Assembly (NCBI RefSeq): GCF_900106785.1
Contig: NZ_LT629845.1
Location: forward strand, 187,535-251,534
DNA: 64,000 nucleotides
Reading direction: 5' to 3'
DNA from: Prevotellamassilia timonensis
GTDB lineage: Bacteria > Bacteroidota > Bacteroidia > Bacteroidales > Bacteroidaceae
Numbering within the stretch: position 1 is the first letter of the stretch; each line of letters begins with the position of its first letter. Both the position numbers and the translations under genes were made by a program. Below, piece by piece: positions 20,042 to 29,486 of this stretch. The notes beneath the pieces were generated by a model. It saw only the letters and a list, made by a program, of their open reading frames with translations, was not told where the DNA came from and did no database searches.

Positions 20042-20091
20042 GCAAAAATACAAAAAGAGGAGTATCCATAACGATACTCCTATGTTTAATG

Positions 20092-20166
20092 TGGGCGTTG
20101 ACGGATTCGAACCGCCGACCCTCTGCTTGTAAGGCAGATGCTCTGAACCAGCTGAGCTAAACGCCC
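20092..20166 (-). tRNA. tRNA-Val (anticodon TAC), copy 4 of 4 in transcription order
   Basis: A 75-nt cloverleaf on the minus strand: acceptor stem GGGCGTT/AACGCCC, anticodon stem TCTGC/GCAGA with loop CTTACAA (anticodon TAC), and T arm GGTTCGAATCC. Sequence identical to the three neighbours. Confidence 0.95.
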
Positions 20167-20204
20167 TGTAATAAAAACAGCGAATCAAATTGTGTGTACT
20201 TGTG

Positions 20205-20279
20205 TGGGCGTTGACGGATTCGAACCGCCGACCCTCTGCTTGTAAGGCAGATGCTCTGAACCAGCTGAGCTAAACGCCC
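20205..20279 (-). tRNA. tRNA-Val (anticodon TAC), copy 3
   Basis: Same 75-nt cloverleaf with anticodon loop CTTACAA, 38 bp from the next copy. Spacers differ between copies while the tRNA bodies are identical, so the array is maintained by selection or gene conversion. Confidence 0.95.
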
Positions 20280-20323
20280 TCATGTTGTGAGGTAGCAAAC
20301 AAAAGTTTGAGTAGAGTGTGTAG

Positions 20324-20398
20324 TGGGCGTTGACGGATTCGAACCGCCGACCCTCTGCTTGTAAGGCAGATGCTCTGAACCAGCTGAGCTAAACGCCC
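20324..20398 (-). tRNA. tRNA-Val (anticodon TAC), copy 2
   Basis: Same 75-nt cloverleaf with anticodon TAC; 44 bp from copy 3. Confidence 0.95.
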
Positions 20399-20453
20399 GA
20401 ACTTTTGTTTGCAATGCTTTGTGATGAGAAATAACCTTGTGTTTGTACTTGTG

Positions 20454-20528
20454 TGGGCGTTGACGGATTCGAACCGCCGACCCTCTGCTTGTAAGGCAGA
20501 TGCTCTGAACCAGCTGAGCTAAACGCCC
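20454..20528 (-). tRNA. tRNA-Val (anticodon TAC), copy 1, promoter-proximal
   Basis: Same 75-nt cloverleaf with anticodon TAC. It is the first of the array, 22 bp downstream of a consensus promoter on the minus strand. Confidence 0.95.
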
Positions 20529-20550
20529 AAGGTTTTCCTCTAAAGCGATG

Positions 20551-20580
20551 CAAAAGTACGAACTTTTTTTGAATTGACAA
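20551..20580 (-). promoter_or_regulatory. Promoter of the tRNA-Val array
   Basis: On the minus strand TTG (20578-20580), 19 bp, TACTTTTG (20551-20558). A 12-bp hairpin (20579-20611) overlaps the -33 box. Confidence 0.8.
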
Positions 20581-20611
20581 ATTGTTTCACGACTTTTTTG
20601 TGAAACAATTT
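20579..20611. terminator. Symmetric hairpin between tRNA-Val array and pyrK
   Basis: A perfect stem AAATTGTTTCAC / GTGAAACAATTT with a 9-nt loop containing a T run. It overlaps the -33 box of the tRNA-Val promoter, so it may be regulatory or may insulate the divergent units. Confidence 0.5.
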
Positions 20612-20840
20612 TGCGTAGCAAAGAATCTTATTGTACGTATCGTGTTGAAAATCATTGCATTATAAGCGTTTGTGAAGTGTGCATATTTTTTACGATTATA
20701 GCAGCGCAGAATTTGAAAAGTCGCATTTGTTGCATAATGAATAGCAGTCTGTGGTGTGGTAATACAAACTTTTGAATGCCCACTTGCCCGCCACTCTTAA
20801 GATTTTATGTACTTTTGCAGAAAGCAACAAACTCCGTTTC

Positions 20841-21623
20841 ATGAAAAAATACGTAAAAGACCTCCGCGTGGCCGAAGTAGAGACCCCGCGTCAGGGATAT
20901 GTTCTGCTCAAGTTAGAGCCTACAAGCGGCTTGCTGCCCGAAATCTTGCCCGGACAGTTTGTCGAAGTACAAGTGCAAAATTCACCAACCACCCTTTTGC
21001 GCCGCCCCATCTCCGTAAACTTTGTCGATTATGACAAGAACCAGTTGTGGCTGCTCATACATGCTGTGGGCGATGGCACCCGTCGTTTGGCCTGTAGCCA
21101 GGTGGGCGACATGATAAACTGCATGTTCCCCTTGGGCAATGGCTTCAGCATGCCCGCCACCGACGGGTGCAAAGTGTTGCTCGTTGGCGGAGGTGTCGGC
21201 ACCGCTCCCTTGCTTTACTTTGGCAAAATGCTGCGCGAGGCAGGTTGCGAACCCGTGTTCTTGCTCGGCGGACGCACAGCCGGCGACCTTATGCAGCTCG
21301 ACCTGTTTGAGCAGTACGGCCGTGTGTACGTCACAACCGAAGATGCCTCAAAGGGTGAAAAGGGCTTCGTCACCAACCACAGCATATTGAGTAAGGAACA
21401 ATTCGACAGCGTGTCAACCTGTGGCCCAAAGCCCATGATGGTGGCAGTGGCCCGCTGGGCAGCATCGGCCGGCGTGCCGTGTGAGGCTTCGCTCGAAAAC
21501 TTGATGGCCTGTGGCCTCGGCGCGTGTCTGTGCTGTGTCGAAAAGATGGCCGATGGCCACAATCTGTGTGTATGTAAGGAAGGACCCGTATTCAAAACCG
21601 AAAAACTGTCATGGCTCAATTAA
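20841..21623 (+). CDS. pyrK: Dihydroorotate dehydrogenase electron-transfer subunit
   Basis: Partner of PyrD type 1B: passes electrons from dihydroorotate via FAD and a 2Fe-2S cluster to NAD. I chose ATG 20841 ([20 protein letters not shown]), giving 260 residues; the upstream extension crosses the promoter region (TACTTTTG at 20810). It has an FAD domain with LLRRPISVN, a nucleotide-binding [12 protein letters not shown], and a C-terminal cysteine cluster [11 protein letters not shown] with further Cys in [10 protein letters not shown] for the 2Fe-2S cluster. It overlaps pyrD by 13 bp, so the subunits are coupled. Confidence 0.95.
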   Translation: MKKYVKDLRVAEVETPRQGYVLLKLEPTSGLLPEILPGQFVEVQVQNSPTTLLRRPISVNFVDYDKNQLWLLIHAVGDGTRRLACSQVGDMINCMFPLGNGFSMPATDGCKVLLVGGGVGTAPLLYFGKMLREAGCEPVFLLGGRTAGDLMQLDLFEQYGRVYVTTEDASKGEKGFVTNHSILSKEQFDSVSTCGPKPMMVAVARWAASAGVPCEASLENLMACGLGACLCCVEKMADGHNLCVCKEGPVFKTEKLSWLN

Positions 21624-22519
21624 ATGTAAAAGTAGGAGGCCTGGACCTCAAAAATCCTGTACTCACGGCGTCAGGCACATTTGGCTATGGCCTTGAATTT
21701 GCCGATTTTATCGATCTCAACCGCCTTGGCGGTTTCATAGTGAAGGGCACCACGCTCCACCCCCGCGAGGGCAATGACTATCCGCGCATGGCCGAAACCC
21801 CCTCGGGCATGCTTAATTGCGTAGGTTTGCAAAACAAGGGCGTCGACTATTTTTGCGAGCATATCTATCCACAGCTCAAGGATATTGACAGCAATGTGCT
21901 CGTCAACGTGTCAGGTTCGTCGCCCGAGGATTATGCCGAGTGTGCCGCCCGCATTGATGCGCTCGACCACATACCAGGCATTGAACTCAACATATCGTGT
22001 CCGAATGTCAAAGATGGCGGCATGGCCTTTGGTGTTACGTGCGAGGGGGCTGCCAGTGTGGTACGTGCCGTGCGCCAGCGCTACCACAAAACACTCATTG
22101 TCAAGCTCTCGCCCAATGTGACCGACATTGCCTCTATAGCCAAAGCCGTCGAGGCCGAAGGTGCCGACAGTGTGTCGCTCATCAACACCCTGATGGGTAT
22201 GAGCATCGACATAGAGCGCCGCAAGTCACGTTTGAGCATCGGCACGGGCGGTTTGAGCGGTCCGTGTGTCAAGCCCGTTGCGTTGCGCATGGTGTGGCAG
22301 GTAGCCCGTGCAGTCAACATTCCCGTAGTAGGTTTGGGCGGCATCATGAATGCTGCCGATGCCATCGAGTTCTTGATGGCCGGTGCCACAGCCATAGAAA
22401 TTGGTACGGCTAATTTCATCGACCCCACCACCACCATACGTGTCATTGACGGCATGAACGAGTGGCTCGACAGTCATGGTGTGAAAGATGTGCACGAAAT
22501 CATTGGTTGTCTCAAATAG
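21611..22519 (+). CDS. pyrD: Dihydroorotate dehydrogenase, type 1B catalytic subunit
   Basis: Oxidises dihydroorotate to orotate in pyrimidine synthesis, in complex with PyrK. The 302 residues form an FMN TIM barrel: the N-terminal [15 protein letters not shown], the active-site Cys in [13 protein letters not shown] (Cys rather than Ser is the class 1 catalytic base), and FMN phosphate motifs [16 protein letters not shown] and [12 protein letters not shown]. It overlaps pyrK and is followed by a terminator. Confidence 0.96.
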   Translation: MAQLNVKVGGLDLKNPVLTASGTFGYGLEFADFIDLNRLGGFIVKGTTLHPREGNDYPRMAETPSGMLNCVGLQNKGVDYFCEHIYPQLKDIDSNVLVNVSGSSPEDYAECAARIDALDHIPGIELNISCPNVKDGGMAFGVTCEGAASVVRAVRQRYHKTLIVKLSPNVTDIASIAKAVEAEGADSVSLINTLMGMSIDIERRKSRLSIGTGGLSGPCVKPVALRMVWQVARAVNIPVVGLGGIMNAADAIEFLMAGATAIEIGTANFIDPTTTIRVIDGMNEWLDSHGVKDVHEIIGCLK

Positions 22520-22570
22520 TTAGACACCCGGCGATTAAGAGCTAATCCCGACATAAGTATAGCCCAAAGG

Positions 22571-22618
22571 CTGACGCCGTAGTGTTGCAAAAAGCAGCGC
22601 TACGGCGTCAGTTTGTTT
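22571..22618 (+). terminator. Terminator of pyrK-pyrD
   Basis: A 12-bp stem CTGACGCCGTAG / CTACGGCGTCAG followed by TTTGTTT, 51 bp after the pyrD stop. Confidence 0.75.
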
Positions 22619-22622
22619 ATAT

Positions 22623-22980
22623 TGTCCGGTAAAACCATTCTGGTATTATGGCTCACGGATCACACCGATTGCACGGATTTTTTTTCGCTCGTGCAACGTG
22701 CTTTAGCACCACGGAGATGACGGATTTGACGGATTTTGTGAGCATTGCATGCTCACTTTGCTATTAGCTCGTTGCTACGGATAGATGCATTACCACATAA
22801 TCTGTGCTAATGTTTTTCGCCACGGGGACGTTACGGGCAAATAGCGAAGTGAGCATGCAATGCTCACAAAATCCGTCAAATCCGTCATCTCCGTGGTGCT
22901 AAAACACGTTGCACGAGCGAAAAAAATCCGTGCAATCGGTGTGATCCGTGAGTATAATATCAGAATGGTTTTACCGGACA
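22623..22980. repeat. TGTCCGGT long palindromic element, copy 2
   Basis: 358 bp with ends TGTCCGGTAAAACCATTCTG and CAGAATGGTTTTACCGGACA, near-perfect inverted repeats, enclosing the same internal blocks as the other copies (GAGATGACGGATTTGACGG; TGAGCATTGCATGCTCA). It is joined within 28 bp to the TGTCTACAC-family element. Confidence 0.9.
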
Positions 22981-23007
22981 ACCATATTTTTCGTGATTTT
23001 GCCATTT

Positions 23008-23406
23008 TGTCTACACTCTACACTTTTTGTATGCACTGCGTTGATAATCAGGTATTTTAGGAGTGTAGACACCATCTGCACACAACTACACTCGTCTGCA
23101 CTTTGTCTGCACGATGCCTGCACTCTGTTTAGCACCGTGTCTGCACGCAGCCTGTATGCCGAATGTCTGTTACGGGAGGCAGGCGTGCCGTTCGGAGCAA
23201 CAGATATTACTACCTCCCATAGTTGTTTGATTGCCTCCTCACAATCAGCACATGGCAGAGTGGGTAGGGTGCAGACAAGTGTAGACAGAGGGTGATGTGA
23301 TTGTGACAGCGTGTAGATAAAAATGTAGATAAAAAACGGGTTTGTCTACACTCTTGAAACGCTTGATTATCAACGCAGTGCATACAAAAAGTGCAGAGTG
23401 TAGACA
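23008..23406. repeat. TGTCTGCAC/GTGTAGACA palindromic element, copy 2
   Basis: About 400 bp bounded by TGTCTACACTCTACAC and GTGCAGAGTGTAGACA, with inner inverted TATGCACTGCGTTGATAATC / GATTATCAACGCAGTGCATA. The core includes CTGTTACGGGAGGCAGGCG, shared with copy 1 in the opposite orientation. Nothing recognisable lies between it and the next gene apart from a GC-rich CGCGTGCGCGCGCG run at 23.43 kb. Confidence 0.8.
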
Positions 23407-23572
23407 ATTTGCCGATAAAATGCCGGACGCGTGCGCGCGCGTGAGGCGTCGGCACGGATATGAAGGTGGAGCAGGGGCGGGCTTCGTAAAAAAAATAGGG
23501 CGTGGCATGCCGCGTATGTGATACTTTCTGTAATTTTGCAAAGGAGACAACAATCTTACTTAAGAGTAGTAT

Positions 23573-24466
23573 ATGGCAACAAGTAATATATCATTCGATA
23601 AAGACCGGGGCATAAAAGGTTGCATGGCCGATGCCTGGAAAATAGTGGCGCTGAACTGGAAAACTTATTTCATGGCCCTTTTGCCGTGGACCATCTTTGC
23701 AGGCATGGCGCAAGCCTTTTTGATAGAAATGTGCAAACAGTACATTTGCCAGCATGCTGTGCCCGCCTATTTGCTGTGGCAACAAGGCGCGCCGCACGAG
23801 TTGGCTAAGGCTGTCAGCCTGCCCGTATGGCACGAAGCATTGTATCTGGTGCTGGCGCTGTTTGTTGCCTTGGTCGCCATGTTAGGCTTTGTGGCCCGTG
23901 TGTTCAAACTCATTCGGTGCTACAAGGCACAGGGGCGGATTGACGGTCGGGGAAGTTTTATGCTCGACAAGTCGGACCGCCAAACGTTGAAACGGCTGTT
24001 TCAGTCGGTGGTGATTTTTGCCGTGGCCCTTTTGGTGATTGGTGCACCTTTTGTTTATGCCGCCGTCAAGTGGCAGGTGTGGGTTATGGCAGTGTATGCC
24101 TTGATTGTGTTGTACTTGTTGTCGGCATTTGCGATATTCACGTTGAGGTATGCACTCTATATGGTGCCTTTTAAGCCGGGCATGTGTTATGCCTTAAAGC
24201 GTGCTTTCGGTTTGACATTCAATTTGATGTTGTTGGCAGCTATCCCCGTGGGGTTGTGCGCCGTGGTGCTGCTCATGCCCGTGTTGGTGTATGTCTGTAC
24301 CAGTGTGGCCGCAGTCAAGTCGCAGCTTATGGGTGATGCCATGGGGTTGCCTTCATTTGTAACGGTGCTGTTCTTTGTGCTCAATACCATCGGCATGGCA
24401 GCCTCTTTGCTCGTGTCCACTTATAGCGTGTGGGCGTTGGGCTTGAAGGTGAATGTGGCAAAGTGA
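23573..24466 (+). CDS. Integral membrane protein of unknown function
   Basis: A 297-residue inner-membrane protein with about five to six hydrophobic segments (examples: ALYLVLALFVALVAMLGFVA; AVYALIVLYLLSAFAIFTLR; LLAAIPVGLCAVVLLMPVLV). No catalytic or transport signature is visible. The N-terminal layout (soluble start, 'AWKIVALNWKTYF', then repeated segments) resembles the glycerophosphoryl-diester phosphodiesterase-associated membrane-domain type, but I am not sure. A -7 element TAATTTTG lies at 23531-23538. It is isolated between palindromic elements. Confidence 0.7.
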   Translation: MATSNISFDKDRGIKGCMADAWKIVALNWKTYFMALLPWTIFAGMAQAFLIEMCKQYICQHAVPAYLLWQQGAPHELAKAVSLPVWHEALYLVLALFVALVAMLGFVARVFKLIRCYKAQGRIDGRGSFMLDKSDRQTLKRLFQSVVIFAVALLVIGAPFVYAAVKWQVWVMAVYALIVLYLLSAFAIFTLRYALYMVPFKPGMCYALKRAFGLTFNLMLLAAIPVGLCAVVLLMPVLVYVCTSVAAVKSQLMGDAMGLPSFVTVLFFVLNTIGMAASLLVSTYSVWALGLKVNVAK

Positions 24467-24496
24467 TGTGCGCAAGCATCTTTTTTTGATAATGGT

Positions 24497-24851
24497 TGTC
24501 CGGTTAACCCATTCTGATATTATCGCTCACGGATCGCACCGATTGCACGGATTTCTTGTTTATGCAATGTGCTTTAGCGCCACGGAGATGACGGATTTGA
24601 CGGATTTTGTGAGCATTGCATGCTCACTTCGCTGTTGGCCCGTAACGTACCCGTGGCGAAATGCTTTAGCACAGATTGTGTAGTAATGTACCTGGTCGCA
24701 GCAACGAGCTAATAGCGAAGTGAGCATGCAATGCTCACAAAATCCGTAAAATCCGTCATCTCCGTGGTGCTAAAGCACGTTGCACAAGCAAAAAAATCCG
24801 TGCAATCGGTGCGATCCGTGAGCGATAATATCAGAATGGGTTAACCGGACA
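24497..24851. repeat. TGTCCGGT long palindromic element, copy 3 (best preserved ends)
   Basis: 355 bp. The terminal inverted repeats TGTCCGGTTAACCCATTCTG and CAGAATGGGTTAACCGGACA are perfect over at least 20 bp and continue as ATATTATCGCTCACGGATCG. Inner arm blocks are as in the other copies. Confidence 0.92.
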
Positions 24852-24938
24852 GTTCCCTTTGCCAGAATGGCAAACAAGTTGAGATAATAACAAAGATGAT
24901 ATTTGAACTTTGTTATACAGAAGCAATAACTGAAAAAA

Positions 24939-24975
24939 AACGCGGGACGCGTCGCCCCCATTAGAGGTAGCGTTT
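24939..24975. repeat. CGACGCGTC element, solo right arm (copy D)
   Basis: ACGCGGGACGCGTCGCCCCC, ATTAGAGGTAGCG: one arm of the family abutting the promoter-bearing repeat upstream of glycogen synthase. Confidence 0.75.
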
Positions 24976-24984
24976 CTTAATAAG

Positions 24985-25061
24985 ATAGGCTGCGGTTCGG
25001 ATATGAAAACGAAAGTTTTAGGACTTTCGTTTTGCATTTCGCTCACCTTGCACTATCTTTG
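24985..25061 (+). promoter_or_regulatory. Promoter-bearing repeat upstream of glycogen synthase
   Basis: The unit AAGATAGGCTGCGGTTCGG, then hairpin AAACGAAAGTTTT...GACTTTCGTTTT, then CGCTCACCTTGCACTATCTT. It contains TTTG (25031-25034), 19 bp, TATCTTTG (25054-25061), a consensus promoter 22 bp before the ATG. Same family as the ileS array. Confidence 0.85.
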
Positions 25062-25082
25062 CAGAGGTTATTACAGATTTTT

Positions 25083-26759
25083 ATGAAGAATGAACAATTA
25101 AAGCCCGACTATATATTTGAAACAAGTTGGGAAGTTTGTAATAAGGTGGGCGGCATCTATACGGTGCTCTCATCGCGTGCCAAGACACTTATGTCTGTTT
25201 ATCAGGACAAACTCGTGTTTATCGGTCCTGATTTGAAGCAACCTACGGCTAATGTTGATTTTTGTGAAGATGAAGGGTTGTTGCCAACATGGAAGAAAGC
25301 GGCAGCAGACTTAGGACTAAAATGTAGAATTGGCCGTTGGAATGTACCGGGCAAGCCTGTGGCTGTGCTCGTTGATTTTGCCCCCTTTTTTGAAATTAAA
25401 GATGAGATCTATGCCGAGGCATGGGATCTCTTTCGCGTTGACTCACTCCACGCCTATGGCGACTATGATGAGGCATCGATGTTTTCGTATGCAGCCGGTC
25501 GCTTTGTCGAGGCCGTGGTGTCGCTCTGCCTGACTCCCGCCGACAAGGTGGTGTACCAGGCACACGAGTGGATGTCGGGACTGGGTATGCTTTTCCTTAA
25601 AAAACACATGCCCCGCGTGGCAACCATATTTACAACCCATGCCACCAGCATAGGTCGCTCTATATGCGGTAACGACAAACAGCTGTATGCTTACTTCGAT
25701 GGCTACAACGGCGACCAAATGGCGCAAGAACTGCACATGGAGGCCAAGCACAGCATCGAAAAGCAAAGTGCATGGCATGCCGACTGCTTTACAACCGTGA
25801 GCCGTTTTACCGACCGTGAGTGCAAGCAGTTGCTCGACAAGCCAGTAGATGTGGTGCTGCCAAATGGCTTTGAAAACGATTTCGTGCCCCAAGGCGCGCA
25901 ATTTACCAAGGTGCGCAAACAGGCCCGTCGCTGCATACTCGATGTGGCTTCGGCACTCACAGGCAGCGCGCTGCCCGATGATACGCTGATTGTTTCGACC
26001 AGCGGACGCAATGACTACCGCTGCAAGGGCTTTGACGTATTTCTGGAGTCGATGGCCGAACTCCGTGCACAGCTTAACGACATACCGGGCAAGCAGCAGG
26101 TGCTGGCCCTGATAGAGGTGCCGTGCTGGCTCGAAGGACCGCGCGCCGACCTGCAAGAAGCCCTGCTGAAGGGTAAACTCGGCCAGGCCGCGCCACTGCC
26201 CAACCCCATTATCACGCATGACTTGCATAACCTGGACGAAGACCGCATAGTGGCCACTATCCGCCATTTGGGCATTGAAAACCGTCCGGAAGACAAGGTA
26301 AAGGTGATACTCGTGCCTTGCTATCTTGAGGGTAATGATGGCATATTCAATATGCCTTATTATCATCTGCTTGCTGCCAACGACCTGGCGCTTTACCCCT
26401 CATACTATGAGCCGTGGGGTTATACGCCGCTTGAGAGTTGTGCCTTCCACACCCCATGCGTAACCACCGACCTCAGTGGCTTTGGCCAATGGGTGGACGA
26501 GGTGCTTGGCCATGAGGGCACATTGAACGATGGCGTGCATGTGATACATCGCGATGACAGCAACTACTTTGAGGTGGCACACCAGATGTGCGAAACTGTC
26601 AAACAACTGCTTGGCACCCCTGCGCGCAAGCGTACCGCCACACGCAACAAGGCGGCTGCCTTGGCCGACAAGGCGCAGTGGAAACACTTTGTCAAGTACT
26701 ATTACGAAGCATACAACTTCGCTTTGTCGAGAGTAGAATTATCAACTAATGAAAATTGA
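25083..26759 (+). CDS. Glycogen synthase, eukaryotic-like GT3 type
   Basis: A retaining glucosyltransferase that elongates alpha-1,4-glucan, in the cytoplasm. I chose ATG 25083 ([20 protein letters not shown], 558 residues) because the upstream extension runs into the promoter. The N-terminal [20 protein letters not shown] is typical of the GT3 (animal/fungal-like) synthases rather than GT5 GlgA. The C-terminal domain carries [17 protein letters not shown], the retaining-GT acidic motif (E-x7-E like), and [10 protein letters not shown]-like residues appear as [14 protein letters not shown]. The phosphorylase follows 14 bp later, and MalQ lies elsewhere in the window. Confidence 0.92.
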   Translation: MKNEQLKPDYIFETSWEVCNKVGGIYTVLSSRAKTLMSVYQDKLVFIGPDLKQPTANVDFCEDEGLLPTWKKAAADLGLKCRIGRWNVPGKPVAVLVDFAPFFEIKDEIYAEAWDLFRVDSLHAYGDYDEASMFSYAAGRFVEAVVSLCLTPADKVVYQAHEWMSGLGMLFLKKHMPRVATIFTTHATSIGRSICGNDKQLYAYFDGYNGDQMAQELHMEAKHSIEKQSAWHADCFTTVSRFTDRECKQLLDKPVDVVLPNGFENDFVPQGAQFTKVRKQARRCILDVASALTGSALPDDTLIVSTSGRNDYRCKGFDVFLESMAELRAQLNDIPGKQQVLALIEVPCWLEGPRADLQEALLKGKLGQAAPLPNPIITHDLHNLDEDRIVATIRHLGIENRPEDKVKVILVPCYLEGNDGIFNMPYYHLLAANDLALYPSYYEPWGYTPLESCAFHTPCVTTDLSGFGQWVDEVLGHEGTLNDGVHVIHRDDSNYFEVAHQMCETVKQLLGTPARKRTATRNKAAALADKAQWKHFVKYYYEAYNFALSRVELSTNEN

Positions 26760-26773
26760 CTAACTATCATATT

Positions 26774-29404
26774 ATGAACATCAAAATTAGCAACGTTAAC
26801 CAACCTTCATGGAAGGTGATCAACGTGAAAAGCCACATTCCTGAGGCTCTGAAGAAGTTGGACGAACTGGCCCATAACCTTTGGTGGTCTTGGAACACAG
26901 AAGCCATGCAGCTTTTTGCCAGTCTTGACGGAGACCTTTGGAAGAAGGTTAACAAGAACCCTATCGACCTGCTCCGCAGCATCGATTATGACCGTCTGAT
27001 CGAATTGTCAAAAGATGGCGAAACCATTGCCCGCATGGACAAGGTGTATGGCGACTTCCGCAAGTACATGGACGTAAAGCCCGATGCCAAGCGCGCTTCG
27101 GTAGCTTACTTCTGCATGGAGTATGGTTTGAACCATGTGCTCAAAATCTATTCAGGTGGTCTTGGCATCTTGGCCGGTGACTATTTGAAGGAGGCTTCGG
27201 ATAGCAATGTCGATATGGTGGCCGTAGGTTTCCTTTACCGTTATGGCTACTTTACACAGAGCCTCTCAATGGACGGTCAGCAAATTGCCAACTACGAGGC
27301 TCAGGACTTTGACCGCCTGCCCATCGAGCGCGTGCTCGACAAGGATGGCAATCAGGTGATTGTTAACGTGCCTTATCCCAACTTTATGGTGCACGCCGCA
27401 CTTTGGGTGGCTAACGTGGGACGTATCAAGCTTTATTTGCTCGATACCGACAACGACATGAACTCAGAGTTCGACCGCCGCATCACACACTCACTCTATG
27501 GTGGCGACTGGGAAAACCGTATCAAGCAAGAGTATTTGCTCGGTATTGGTGGTATGTTGGCCCTCAAGCAGTTGGGCATCAAGAAGGATATTTATCACTG
27601 CAACGAAGGTCACGCCGCATTGTGCAACGTGCAGCGCCTGGCCGAATATGTTGAGAGCGGCATGACATTTGACGAGGCTCTCGAATTGGTTCGCGCCTCT
27701 TCACTCTACACCGTTCACACCCCCGTGCCCGCAGGTCACGACTATTTTGACGAAGGCTTGTTCAACAAGTACATGAACCAGTTCCCCGCACGCCTTGGCA
27801 TTTCGTGGGACGAGTTTATGGGACTTGGCCGCACCAATCCTGACGATAAGGATGAGAAGTTCTGTATGTCAACCTTCCTTTGCAAGACTTGCCAGGAGGT
27901 TAATGGTGTAAGCTGGCTCCACGGCCGTGTAAGCCAGCAGATGTTCAAGGACATTTGGCCTGGCTATCTGCCCAACTATACACACCCCAATCATGCCGAA
28001 CGCAGCCACGACGAGTGGTTCAAGATCTACAATCCGCATCCTGAGGAGAGCCACGTGGGCTATGTGACCAATGGTGTGCACTTCCCCACATGGTGTGCCA
28101 AGGAATGGCAGGCCGTATATGCCAAGTATCTGGGTAAGGATTACATCTACGACCAGAGCAACAGCAAGATTTGGGAGAAGATTTACAATGTGCCCGATGA
28201 GGTTATCTGGAACACCCGTGTACTGCTGAAGAACAAGCTCATTGACTATATCCGTGCCCGTTTCCGCGAGAACTGGCTGCGCAACCAGGGTGACCCCTCA
28301 TTGGTGGTAAGCTTGCTCGACAAGATTAACCCCAATGCGTTGCTCATTGGTTTTGCACGCCGCTTTGCTACATACAAGCGTGCTCACTTGCTCTTCTCAG
28401 ACCTCGACCGTCTGTCTAAGATCGTCAACAACCCCGACTATCCTGTGCAGTTCCTCTTTGCAGGTAAGGCACACCCCGCCGATGGCGCCGGTCAGGGCTT
28501 GATAAAGAAGATCTACGACATCTCACAGCGTCCTGAGTTTATGGGTAAGATTCTCTTCCTCGACAACTACGACATGCAGTTGGCACGCCGCCTTGTGTCG
28601 GGTGTAGATATCTGGATGAACACACCGACCCGTCCGCTCGAGGCCAGTGGTACATCAGGCGAAAAGGCCTTGATGAATGGTGTGATTAACCTCAGTGTGC
28701 TCGATGGCTGGTGGTACGAAGGCTACCGCGAGGGTGCAGGTTGGGCACTTACCGACCGTCGCACATACGAGAACCAGGAGCACCAGGACAAGCTCGATGC
28801 TTCAACCATCTACTCTATGCTTGAGCAGGAGATTATTCCGCTTTACTACGCACGCAACCGCAAGGGCTATTCTGAAAACTGGGTGCGCACGGTGAAGAAC
28901 TCTATCGCTTGCATTGCACCGCAGTACACCATGAAGCGCCAGCTCGATGACTACTACGACCGCTTCTACAACCCCGAGGCTGCTCGTTTCAAAACTTTGG
29001 TCGCTCACGACAACCAGCTGGCTAAGGACATTGCCTCATGGAAGGAAAGCGTGGCACAGCGTTGGGACAACATTCGCGTGGTAAGCAGCGAACGCAGCGA
29101 AAACTTGCAGAATGGCGCACTTGTCAGCGGCAAGGAATTCTCTGTTAAGCATGTGATTGACGAACAGGGCCTTGACGATGCTATCGGCGTAGATCTCGTG
29201 ATTATGTCGGGTGCCGAGGGTAACGAGGAGATTTACAGTGTAATGCCTATGAATGTTGTAGCTCATGAGGGCAATCTCTATACCTTCGAACTGACTTCGA
29301 GCGTTGACCTCGCCGGTTCATACAAGGTGGCTTACCGCATGTATCCTAAGAACAAGAACCTGCCCAACCGTCAGAACTTCTGCTATGTGCGCTGGTTCAT
29401 CTAA
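26774..29404 (+). CDS. glgP: Glycogen/alpha-glucan phosphorylase
   Basis: Releases glucose-1-phosphate from glycogen, PLP-dependent, GT35. I prefer ATG 26774 ([20 protein letters not shown]), giving 876 residues; a TTG 18 bp earlier overlaps the synthase end. It belongs to the short alpha-glucan-family phosphorylases, with N-terminal [12 protein letters not shown] (DUF3417-like) and the PLP-lysine loop [13 protein letters not shown]. Also visible: [32 protein letters not shown] and [15 protein letters not shown]. Terminated by a strong hairpin. Confidence 0.95.
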   Translation: MNIKISNVNQPSWKVINVKSHIPEALKKLDELAHNLWWSWNTEAMQLFASLDGDLWKKVNKNPIDLLRSIDYDRLIELSKDGETIARMDKVYGDFRKYMDVKPDAKRASVAYFCMEYGLNHVLKIYSGGLGILAGDYLKEASDSNVDMVAVGFLYRYGYFTQSLSMDGQQIANYEAQDFDRLPIERVLDKDGNQVIVNVPYPNFMVHAALWVANVGRIKLYLLDTDNDMNSEFDRRITHSLYGGDWENRIKQEYLLGIGGMLALKQLGIKKDIYHCNEGHAALCNVQRLAEYVESGMTFDEALELVRASSLYTVHTPVPAGHDYFDEGLFNKYMNQFPARLGISWDEFMGLGRTNPDDKDEKFCMSTFLCKTCQEVNGVSWLHGRVSQQMFKDIWPGYLPNYTHPNHAERSHDEWFKIYNPHPEESHVGYVTNGVHFPTWCAKEWQAVYAKYLGKDYIYDQSNSKIWEKIYNVPDEVIWNTRVLLKNKLIDYIRARFRENWLRNQGDPSLVVSLLDKINPNALLIGFARRFATYKRAHLLFSDLDRLSKIVNNPDYPVQFLFAGKAHPADGAGQGLIKKIYDISQRPEFMGKILFLDNYDMQLARRLVSGVDIWMNTPTRPLEASGTSGEKALMNGVINLSVLDGWWYEGYREGAGWALTDRRTYENQEHQDKLDASTIYSMLEQEIIPLYYARNRKGYSENWVRTVKNSIACIAPQYTMKRQLDDYYDRFYNPEAARFKTLVAHDNQLAKDIASWKESVAQRWDNIRVVSSERSENLQNGALVSGKEFSVKHVIDEQGLDDAIGVDLVIMSGAEGNEEIYSVMPMNVVAHEGNLYTFELTSSVDLAGSYKVAYRMYPKNKNLPNRQNFCYVRWFI

Positions 29405-29429
29405 TACACTTATTTGTAAATAAAACTTT

Positions 29430-29472
29430 GGCCACTCCCTTAAAGTTCGCTTTGGGGAGTGGCCTTTGTAAA
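29430..29472 (+). terminator. Terminator of the glycogen operon
   Basis: A 10-bp stem GGCCACTCCC / GGGAGTGGCC, 15-nt loop, then TTTGT, 25 bp after glgP. Confidence 0.8.
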
Positions 29473-29486
29473 ATCATACTTTTACA

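Noticed and set aside
19688-24851. Insertion sequences with transposase
   Set aside because: None of the palindromic elements contains an open frame resembling a transposase; they are non-autonomous at most.
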